This document shows, one piece after another, positions 13,750 to 23,900 of a stretch of 64,000 nucleotides of DNA. The stretch is from the NCBI GenBank assembly GCA_963995505.1, contig OZ023181.1:10970221-11034220 (forward strand), given 5' to 3'. The notes under the pieces were generated by a model, which was given only the letters and a program-made list of their open reading frames with translations, was not told the origin of the DNA and ran no database searches. Made by a program: the position numbers and the translations under genes. This DNA is from Hypericum androsaemum (lineage: Eukaryota; Streptophyta; Magnoliopsida; Malpighiales; Hypericaceae). Within the stretch, counting starts at the first letter, position 1, and each line of letters begins with the position of its first letter.

Positions 13750-16390
13750 AAAAAAAAGGAAAGAAAAGGTAAGGAAATAGCAAGATAAGGAAAGATAAGG
13801 CAAGAAAAGGCAAGGAAAAAGCAAGAAAAGGCAAGGAAATTGTAAGATAAGGAAAGACAAGGCTAGACAAGGCAAGATATGGCTAGACAAGGCAAAAAAT
13901 GGCAAGAAAAGGCAAGAAAATGCAAAATAAGGATAGAAAAGGCAAGAAATGGTAAGATAAGGAAAGATAATTCAAGATAAGGCAAGAAAAGGAAAGAAAA
14001 GGAAAGAAAAGGCAAGAAAAGACAAGGAAAAAGCAAGATAGGGCAAGATAATGCAAGAAAAGGCAAGATAAAGCAAGAAAAGGCTAGAAAAGGCAAGATA
14101 TAGAAAGAAAAAGGAAGAAAAGGCATTATAAGGCAAGAAAAGGTAAGATAAGGCAAGATAAGATCAGAAAAGGCAAAAATGGAAAGAAAAAGCAAGGAAA
14201 AAGCATGATGGGGCAAGAAAACGAAAGAAAAGGCAATGTAAGGCAAGAAAAGGTAAAAATAAGGAAGCAAAAGGTAAGAAAAGGTAAGAAAAGGCAAGAA
14301 AAGGTAAGAGAGGGCAAGAAAAAGCAAGGTAAGGCAAGAAAAGACATGGGAAAGGCAAGGAAAAAGCAAAATGGGACAAGAAAAGGCAGGATAAGGCAAG
14401 ATAAGGCAAGAAAAGGCAAGATAAGAAAGCAAAAGGCTAGAGAAGGCAAGAAATGGAAAGAAAAGGCCAAAAAAGGCAAGAAAAGGAAAGATAAAGGAAG
14501 AAAAGGCTAGAAAAGGCAAGGAAAAGGTAAGATAAAGAAAGAAAAGGCATGATAAGGCAAGAAAAGGAAAGAAAAGGCAAGAAAAGGCAAGAAATGTCAA
14601 GGAAAAGGCAAGATAAGGAAAGATAACGCAAGATAAGGCACGATAAGGCAAGAAAAGATAAGAAAAGGAAAGAAAAAGTCAAAAAAAGGAAGCAAAAGGA
14701 AAGATAAGTATAGAAAAGGAAAGATAAGGTAAGAAAAGGCACAAAAAGGTAAGGTAAGGCAAGAAAGGGCAAGAAAGGGCAAGAAAAAAGAAGCAAAAAG
14801 AAAGAAAAGGCAAGGAAAAGGTAAGATAATGAATGAAAAGGCAAGATAAGGAATGAAAAAGCAAGAAAAGGCAAGAAATGGGAAGGAAAAGGCAAGATTA
14901 GGAAAGAAAATGCAAGGAAAATGCAAGATAAGGTAAGAAAAGGCAAGATAAGGCAAGATAAGGAAAGAAAAGGCAAGGAAAAAGCAAGATAGGCAAAGAA
15001 AAGGCAAGATAAGGTAAGAAAAGGTTAGAAAATGCAAGGAAAAGGCAAGATATAGAAAGAAAAGGGAAGAAAACGAAAGATAAGGTAAGGAAATAGCAAG
15101 ATAAGGAAAGATAAGGCAAGAAAAGGCAAGGAAAAAGCAAGAAAAGGCAAGGAAATAGTAAGATAAGGAAAGACAAGGCAAGATATGGCAAGACAAGGCA
15201 AAAAATGGCAAGAAAAGGCAAGAAAATGCAAAATAAGGATAGAAAAGGAAAGAAATGGTAAGATAAGGAAAGATAAGTCAAGATAAGGCAAGAAAAGTCA
15301 AGAAAAGGAAAGAAAAGGCAAGAAAAGATAAGGAAAAAGCAAGATAGGACAAGATAATTCAAGAAAAGGCAAGATAAAACAAGAAAAGGCTAGAAAAGGC
15401 AAGGAAAAGGCAAGATATAGAAAGAAAAAGGAAGAAAAGGCATTATAAGGGAAGAAAAGGTAAGATAAGGCAAGATAAGATCAGAAAAGGCAAAAATGGA
15501 AAGAAAAAGCAAGAAAAAGCATGATGGGGCAAGAAAATGAAAGAAAAGGCAATGTAAGGTAAGAAAAGGTAAAATAAGGAAGAAAAAGGTAATAAAAGGT
15601 AAGAAAAGGCAAGAAAAGGTTAGAGAGGGCAAGAAAAAGCAAGATAAGGCAAGAAAGGACATGGAAAAGGCAAGGAAAAAGCAAAATGGGACAAGAAAAG
15701 GTAGGATAAGGCAAGATAAGGCAAGAAAAGGCAAGATAAGAAAGCAAAAGGCTAGAGAAGGCAAGAAATGGAAAGAAAAGGCCAAAAAAGGCAAGAAAAG
15801 GAAAGATAAAGGAAGAAAAGGCTAGAAAAGGCAAGGAAAAGGTAAGATAAAGAAAGAAAAGGCATGATAAGGCAAGAAAAGGAAAGAAAAGGCAAGAAAA
15901 GGCAAGAAATGTCAAGGAAAAAGCAAGATAAGGAAAGATAACGCAAGATAAGGCACGATAAGGCAAGAAAAGATAAGAAAAGGAAAGAAAAAGTCAAGAA
16001 AAGGAAGCAAAAGGAAAGATAAGGATAGAAAAGGAAAGAAAAGGTAAGAAAAGGCACAAAAAGGTAAGGTAAGGCAAGAAAGGGCAAGAAAGGGCAAGAA
16101 AAGACAAGCAAAAAGCAAGAAAAGGCAAGGAAAATGTAAGATAATGAATGAAAAGGCAAGATAAGGAATGAAAAAGCAAGAAAAGGCAAGAAATAGGAAG
16201 GAAAAGGCAAGATTAGGAAAGAAAATGCAAGGAAAAGGCAAGATAAGGTAAGAAAACGCAAGATAAGGCAAGATAAGGAAAGAAAAGGCAAGGAAAAAGC
16301 AAGATAGGGCAAGAAAAGGCAAGATAAGGTAAGAAAAGGTTAGAAAATGCAAGGAAAAGGCAAGATATAGAAAGAAAAGGGAAGAAAAGG
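13750..16390 (+). repeat. Block 2: 1,315-bp tandem duplication
   Basis: The stretch from about 13.75 to 15.07 kb is repeated from about 15.07 to 16.39 kb at an offset of 1,315 to 1,316 bp. The offset is constant over long stretches, for example 14,126-14,479 against 15,441-15,794 and 14,437-14,976 against 15,752-16,291. Shared unusual features include GCATGATGGGGCAAG, AAAATGGGACAAG and the succession GATAAGAAAGC then GGCTAGAGAAGG. Copies are not identical: scattered substitutions and a few short length changes separate them, so this event is older than the one at 31-44 kb but younger than most of block 1. Confidence 0.82.
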
Positions 16391-18520
16391 AAAGATAAGG
16401 CAAGAAAAGTCAAGAAAAGGCAAGGAAAAATCAAGATAGGGCAAGAAAAGGCAATGTAAGGCAAGAAAAGGGAAGATAAGGAAGCAAAAGGCAAGATAAG
16501 GTGAGAAAAGGCAAGACAAGGCAAGAAAATGTAGGATAAGGCAAGAAAAGGCAAGAAATGGCAAAGAAAAGGCAAGATAAGTCAGGAAAAGGCAAGAAAA
16601 GGCAAGAAAAGATAAGAAAAGGAAAGAAATGGCAAGGAAATAGTAAGATAAGGAAAGAAAATAGAAAGATAAGGAAAGAAAAAGCAAGATAAGGCAAGAA
16701 AAGGAAAGATATGGCAAGACAATGCAAAAAATGGCAAGAAAAGGCAAGATAAAGTAAGAAATGGCAAGAAAATGCAAAATAAGGTTAGAAAGGGCAAGAA
16801 ATGGCAAGATAAGGTAAGAAATAGCAAGAAAATTCAAGAAAAGGCAAGATCAGGTATGAAAAGAGAAGATAAGGCAAGAAAATGCAATGTAAGGTACGAA
16901 AAGGCTAGATAAGGAAGCAAAAGACAAGATAAGGCAAGAAAAGGCAAGAAAAGGTAAGGAAAAAGAAAGATAGGGCAAGAAAAGGCAAGATAAAGCAAGA
17001 AAAGGTAAGGAAAAAGTAAGATAGAGCAAGTAAAGGCAAGAAAAGGCAATATAAAGCAAGAAAAGGCTAGAAAAGGTAAGATAAGGTTAGAAAAGGCAAA
17101 AAAGGAAAGAAAAGGCAAAGAAAAAGCATGATAGGGCAAGAAATGGTAAGAAAAGACATTGTAAGGCAAGAAAAGGCAAGATAAGAAAGCAAAAGGCAAG
17201 ATAAGGTAAGAAAAGGCAAGATAAGTCAAGAAAAGGAAAGAAAATGCAAGATAAGAAAAGAAAAGGCAAGAAATGGCAAGGAAAAGGGAAGAAAAGACAA
17301 GAAATGCAAGAAAAGCCAAGGAAAAAGCAAGATAAGGCAAAATAAGGCAAGACAAGGCAAAAAATGGGAAGAAAAGGCAAGATAAAGCAAGAAATGGCAA
17401 GAAAAGGCAATGAAAAGGCAAAATAAGGATAGAAAAGGCAAGATACGGCAAGATAAGACAAGAAAAGGCAAAAAATAGCAAGAAAAGGAAAGAAAAGGAA
17501 AAAAAAGGCTAGAAAAGGCAAGATAAGGAAAGAAAAGGAAAGATAAGGCAAGAAAATACAAGATAAGGCAAGAAATGGAAAGGAAAAGGCAAAAAAAGAC
17601 AAGATAAGGCAAGAAAAGGCAAGGAAAAGGCAAGATATGGAATGAAAAGGCAATACAAGGATAGAAAAGGTAAGAAAAAAGCTAGAAAAGGCAAGAAAAA
17701 GAAAGAAAAGGAAAGAGAGGGCAAGAAAAAGATAGATAAGGCAAGATAAGGTAATATAAGGAAGCAAAAGGCAAGAGAAGGCAAGATAAGGGAAGAAAAG
17801 GGAAGAAAAGGTAAGATAAGGAAAGAAAAGGCAAGAAATGGCCAGGAAAAGGCAAGATAAGGCAAGAAAAGGCAAGAAAAGACAAGAAAAGGAAAGAAAA
17901 AGTTAAGAAAAGGCAGGAAAAAGTCAAGATAAGGATAGAAAAGGAAAGATAAGGCACAAAAAGGTAAGATAAGGCAAGAAAGGGCAAGAAAGGGCAAGAA
18001 AATGCAAGAAAAGATAAGAAAAAAGCAAGAAAAGTCAAGAAAAATGTAAGATAATGAAAGAAAAGGCAAGATAAGGAATGAAAAGACAAGAAAAGGAAAG
18101 AAATGGTAAGGAAAAGGCAAGATAAAGAAAGAAAATGCAAGGAAAAGGCAAGATAAGGCAAGAAAAGGGAAGATATGGCAAGATAAGGCAAGAAAAGGCA
18201 AGGAAAAGGCAAGATAGGGCAAGAAAAGGCAAAATAAGTCAAGAAAAGGCTAGAAAATGCAAGGAAAAGGCAAGATATATAACAAAAAGGGAAGATAAGG
18301 CAAGAAAAGGAAAGAAATGGCAAGAAAAGGCAAGGAAAAAGCAAGATAGGGCAAGAAAAGGCAATTAAGGTAATGTAAGGCAAGATAAGATAAGATAAGG
18401 AAGTAAAAGGCAAGATAAGGCGAGAAAAGGCAAGATAAGGCAAGAAAATGCAAGATAAGAAAAGAAAAGGCAAGAAATGGCAAAGAAAAGGCAAGATAAG
18501 GTAAGAAAAGACAAAATAAT

Positions 18521-18580
18521 GCAAGAAAAAGCAAGAATAGATAAGAAATGGCAAGAAAAAGCAAGAATAGATAAGAAATG
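18521..18580 (+). repeat. 30-bp direct duplication
   Basis: A 30-bp unit made of three monomer variants (GCAAGAAAAA, GCAAGAATAG, ATAAGAAATG) occurs twice in succession without a mismatch. It is a small, recent slippage-sized event inside older satellite. Confidence 0.85.
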
Positions 18581-20930
18581 GCAAGAAAAGGCAAGAAAAG
18601 GCAATGAAATCGCAAGATAAGGAAAGATAAGGCAAGATAAGGAAAGAAAAGGCAAGATATAGCAAGACAAGGCAAAAAATGGCTAGAAAAGGCAAGATAA
18701 AGCAAGAAATGGCAAGAAAATGCAAAATACGGATAGAATAGGCAAGAAATGACAAGATAAGGAAAGAAATAGCAAGAAAATGCAAGAAAAGGCAAGATAA
18801 GGGAAGAAAAGAGAAGATAAGGCGATAAAAGGCAAGGAAAAGGCAAGATATGGATATGAAAGGTAAGAAAAAGCAAGAAAAGGCAAGATAAGGAAAGAAA
18901 AGGCAACAATGGCAAGGAAAAGGCAAGATAAGGAAAGATAAGGCAAGGTAAGGCAAGAAAAGACAAGAAAATGCAAGAAAAGGCCTCGAAAAGGCAAGAT
19001 AAGGAAAGAAAAGCTAAGATATGGCAAGAAAAGATAAGATAAGGTAAGAAAAGGAAAGGAAAAGGCAAGAAAAGGCTAAAAAAGGAAAGGAAAAAGCAAG
19101 ATTTGGCAAGAAAAGGCAAGATAAGGAAAGAAAAGGCAATATAAGGCATGAAAATTGCAATAAAAAAGCAAGATAAGGCAAGAAAAAGCAAGATAAGGTA
19201 AGAAAAGGCAAGATAAGGAAGCAAAATGCAAGATAAGGAAAGAAAAGGCAAGATAAGGCAACAAAAGGAAAGAAAAGGCTAGGAAAAAGCAAGATAGGGC
19301 AAGAAAAGGCAAGATAAAGCAAGAAAAGGCAAGGAAAAGGCAAGATATAGAAAGAAAAAGGAGGAAAAGGCATGATAAGGCAAGAATAGGAAAGATAATG
19401 TTAGAAAAGCCAAAAAAGGAAAGAAAAGGTAAGAAAAGGCTAGGAAAAAGCATGATAGGGCAAGAAATGGAATGAAAAGGCAAGATAAGGAAGCAAAAGG
19501 CAAGAAAAGGTAAGATAAGTCAAGAAAAAACAAGAAAATGCAAGATAAGAAAAGAAAAGGCAAGAAATGGCAAGGAAAAGGCAAGATAAGGAAAGAAAAG
19601 GCAGGAAAAGGCAAGAAATAACAAGAAAAGGCAAGAAAATCAAAGGAAAAAGCAAGATAAGGCAAGACAAGGCAAAAAATGGGAAGAAAAGGCAATATAA
19701 AGCAAGAAATGGCAAGAAAAGGCAAGGAAAAGGCAAAATAAGGATAGAAAAGGCAAGAAAAGGCAAGAAATATCATGAAAAGGCAAGAAAAGGCTAGAAA
19801 CTTTAAGGAAATGCAAGATATGACAAGAAAAGGGAAGAAAAGGCAACAAAAGGCAAGGAAAAAGTAAGATAGGGCAAGAAAAGGCAATGTAAGGCAAGAT
19901 AAGGAAGCAAAAGGCAAGGTAAGGCGAGAAAAGGCAACATAAGGCAAGAAAATATAAGATAAGAAAAGGAAAGGCAAGAAATGGCAAAGAAAAGGCAAGA
20001 TAAGGCAAGAAAAGGCAACAAAAAGGAAAGAAAAGGCAAGATATAGCAAGATATAGCAAGACAAGGCAAAAAATGGCAAGAAAAGGCAAGATAAAGCAAG
20101 AAATGCTAAGAAAATACAAAATAAGGATAGAAAATGTAAGAAATGGCATGATAAGGAAAGATAAGTCAAGAAAAGGCAAGAAAAGGAAAGAAAAGGCAAG
20201 GAAAAAGCAAGATAGGGCAAGAAAAGGCAAGATAAAGCAAGAAAAGACTAGAAAAGGCAAGGAAAAGGCAAGATGTAGAAAGAAAAAGGAAGAAAAGGCT
20301 TGATATGTCAAGAAAAGGTAAGATCAGGCAAGATAATGTTTGAAAAGGCAAAAAAGGAAAAAAAAAGGCAAGTAAAAAGCATGATAGGGCAAGAAAAGGA
20401 AAGATAAGGTAATGTAAGGCAAGAAAAGGCAAGATAAGGAAGCAAAAGGCAAGATTAGGCAAGAAAAGGCAAGATAAGTCAAGAAAATGTAAGATAAGAA
20501 AAGAAAAGGTAAGAAAAGGTAAAAATGGCAAGGAAAAGGCAAGAAAAGGTAAGAAAAGAGAAGAAAAGCAAGAAAAGCCAAGGAAAAAGCAAGATGAGGC
20601 AAGATAAGGCAAGACAAGGCAAAAAATGGGAAGAAAAGGCAAGATAAAGCAAGAAATGGGAAGAAAAGTCTAGGAAAAGGTAAAATAAGGATAGAAAAGG
20701 CAAGATAAAGCAAGATAAGGCAAGAAAATGCAAGAAATAGCAAGAAAAGGAAAGAAAAGGCAAGATAAGGCAAGAAATGGCAAGGAAAAGGTAAGAAAAA
20801 GCAAGATAAGGAAAGAAAAGGCATGAAATGGCAAGGAAAATGCAAGATAAGGAAAGAAAAGGCAAGATAAGGCAAGAAAAGGCAAGATAAGATAAGAAAA
20901 GGCAAGAAATGGCTAGGAAAAGGCAAGATA

Positions 20931-20994
20931 AGGAAAGAAAAACCAAGATAATGCAAGATATAAGGAAAGAAAAACCAAGATAATGCAAGATAAG
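20931..20994 (+). repeat. 32-bp direct duplication
   Basis: The segment containing GAAAGAAAAACCAAG followed by ATAATGCAAGATA occurs twice, with the AACCAAG motif at 20,941 and 20,973, a spacing of 32 bp. The period is not a multiple of 10, so monomer phase shifts here. Confidence 0.8.
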
Positions 20995-23900
20995 GCAAGG
21001 AAAATTCTGGAAAAAGTATGGAAAAGGCAAGATAAGGAAAGATAAGGAAAGAAAAGGTAAGTAATGGAAAGGAAAAGGCAAAAAAAGACAAGTTAAGGCA
21101 AGAAAAGGATAAAAAATGCAAGGAAAAGGCAAGATAGGGAATGAAAAGGCAAGATAAGGATAGTAAAGGCAAGATAAGGCAAGAAAAGGCAAGAAAAAGA
21201 AAAAAAAGGTAAGGTAAATGCAAGAGAGGGCAAGAAAAAGTAAGATAAGTCTAGAAAAGGCAAGATAAGAGAAAAAAAGGCAAGATAAGGAAGGAAAAGG
21301 CAAGAGAAGGCAAGATTATGGAAGAAAAGGCAAGAAAAGGTAAGATAAGGAATGAAAAGGCAAGGAAAAGGCAAGATAAGGAAAAAAAAGGTAAGATAAG
21401 GCAAGAAAAGGCAAGATAAGGAACCAAAAGGGAAGATGAGGAAATACAAGGCAAGAAAAGGCATAAAAAAGCAAGAAATGGCAAGGAAAAGGGAAGATAA
21501 GGAAGAAAAGGCTAGAAAATATAAGATAAGGCAAGATAAGGCAAGAAAAGATAAGAAAAGACTAGAAAAGGCAAGGAAAAGGCAAGATATGGAAAGAAAA
21601 GGCAAGATAAGGATAGAAAAGGCAAGATAAGGCAAGATAGGGCAAGAAAAAGCAAGATATGGCAAGAAAATTCAAGAAAAGGCAAGAAAAGGCAAGAAAA
21701 ATAAAGAAAAGGCAAGAAAAGGAAAGAAAAGGCAAGAAAAGGCAAGGAAAAAGGAAGATAGGGAAAGAAAAGGCAAGATAAAGCAAGAAAAGGCTAGAAA
21801 AGGGAAGGAAAAGACAAGATAGAGATTGAAAAAGGAAGAAAAGGCATGATAGGCAAGAAAAGGAAAGATAAGGCAATATAAGGTTAGAAAAGGCAAAAAA
21901 GGAAAGAAAAGGGAAGAAAAGGGAAGGAAAAAGCATGAGAAAAGGAAGAAAAGGCAATGTAAGGCAAGAAAAGACAAGAAAATGCGAGATAAGAAAATAA
22001 AAAGAAAGAAAAGGCAAGAAATGGCAAGGAAAAGGCAAGATAAGGCAAGAAAAGGCAAGAAAAGACAAGAAAAAGGCAAGAAAAGCTAAGGAAAAAGCAA
22101 GATAAGGCAAGACAAGGCAAAAAATGCGAAGAAAAGGTAAGATAAAGCAAGAAATGGCAAGAAAAGGCAAGGAAATGGCAAAATAAGGTTAGAAAGGCAA
22201 GCTAAGGTAAGAAAAAGCAAGAAATAGCATGAAAAGGCAAGGAAAAGGCAAGAAAAGGATAGAAAAGGCAAGGAAAAGGCAAGATAAGGAAGAAAAGGCA
22301 AGAAAAGATATGAAAAATACAGGAAAAGGCAAGAAAAGGCAAGGAAAAAGTAAGAAAAGGAAAGAAAAGGCAAGAAAAGGCTAGAAAAGATAAGATAAGG
22401 CAACATAAGGCAAGAAAAGAAAGAAAATACTAGAAAAGGCAAGGAAAAGGCAAGATATGGAAAGAAAAGGCAAGAAAAGGAAAGATAAGGATAGAAAAGG
22501 CAAGATAAGGCAAGAAAAGGAATTAAAAGACAATGAAAAAGCAAGATATGGCAAGAAAAGGCAAGATAAGGCAAGAAATTGCAAGAAAAGGCAAGGAAAA
22601 AGCAAGATAGGGCAAGAAAAGGCAAGATAAAGCAAGAAAAGGCTAAAAAAGGCAAGGAAAAGGCAAGATATAGAAAGAAAAAGGAAGAAAAGACATGGAT
22701 AAGGCAAGAAAATGTAAGATAAGGAAATATAAGGTTAGAAAAGGCAAAAAAGGAAAGAAAAGGCAAGGAAAAAGCATGATAGGGCAAAAAAAGGAAAGAA
22801 AAGGTAATGTAAGGCAAGAAAAGGCAAGATAAGGAAGCAAAGGCAAGGTAAGGCAAGAAAAGGCAAGAAAAAGGCAAGAAAAGCCAAGGAAAAAGCAAGA
22901 TAGGGCAAGACAAGGAAAAAAACAGAAGAAAAGGCAAGGAAAAGGCAAGAAAAGGCAAGAAAAAGGCAAGAAAAGCCAAGGAAAAAGCAAGATAGGGCAA
23001 GACAAGGCAACAAATGGGAAGAAAAAGCAAGATAAAGCAAGAAATGGCAAGAAAAGGCAAGGAAAAGGCAAAATAAAGATAGAAAAAGCAAGACAAGGCA
23101 AGAAAAGGCAAGAAATAACATGAAAAGGAAAGAAAATGAAAGAAAAGGAAATGCAAGGAAATGCAAGATATGGAAAGAAAAGGGAAGAAAAGAAAAGAAA
23201 AGGCAAGAAAAGGCAAGGAAAAAGAAAGATAGGGCAAGAAAAGGCAATGTAAGGCAAGATAAGGATGCAAAATGCAAGATAAGGCAAGAAAAGGCAATAT
23301 AAGGCAAAAAAATGTAAGAAAATACAAGATAAGGCAAGAAAAGGCAAGAGAAGGCAAGAAATGGCAAAGGAAAGGCAAGAAAAGGCAAGAAAAGACAATA
23401 AAAGGCAAGAAAAGGTAAGAAAAAGGCAAGATATAGAAAGAAAATGGAAGAACATGCATGATAAGGCAAGAAAAGGTAAGATAAGGCAAGATAAGATTAG
23501 AAAAGGCAAAAAAGGAAAGAAAAGGTAAGGAAAAAGCATGATAGGGCAAGAAAGGGAAAGAAAAGGAAATGTAAGGCAAGAAAAGGCAAGATAATTCAAG
23601 AAAAGGCAAGGAAAGGCAATATAAGAAAAGAATAGGCAAGAAAAGGCAAAAATGGTGAGGTAAAGGCAAGAAAAGACAAGAAATGCAAGAAAAGCAAAGG
23701 ATAAAGCAAGATAAGGCACGACAAGGCAAAAAAATGGGAAGAACAGACAAGATACAGCAAGAAATGGCAAGAAAAGGCAAGGAAAAGGCAAAATAAGAAT
23801 AGAAAAGGCAAGATAAGGCAAGATAAGGCAAGATATGGCAAGATAAGGCTAGAAAAGGCAAGAAATAGCAAGAAAATGAAAGAAAAGGAAAGAAAAGGCA

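Larger units (their letters stand above)
1..13750 (+). repeat. Block 1: higher-order repeat of about 5.8-7.2 kb
   Basis: Rare variant markers recur in the same order. The marker CTGGTAAAGGCATGG (or a one-base variant) lies at 1329, 2858, 7099 and 8633, so the first pair recurs 5,770 to 5,775 bp later. The marker GTCAAATTAAGG lies at 2038 and again at 7817 (5,779 bp). A segment with GATGAGATTTG at 6207 recurs at 13396 (7,189 bp), which suggests that a third, partial copy begins near 13.1 kb. The two fuller copies differ by internal duplications: the left copy has an extra segment of about 784 bp, and the right copy has extra segments of about 735 bp and 2.5 kb. Boundaries are estimated by eye. 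The copies are diverged, with many substitutions and one-base length changes, so this is an older amplification than the one at 31-44 kb. Confidence 0.72.
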
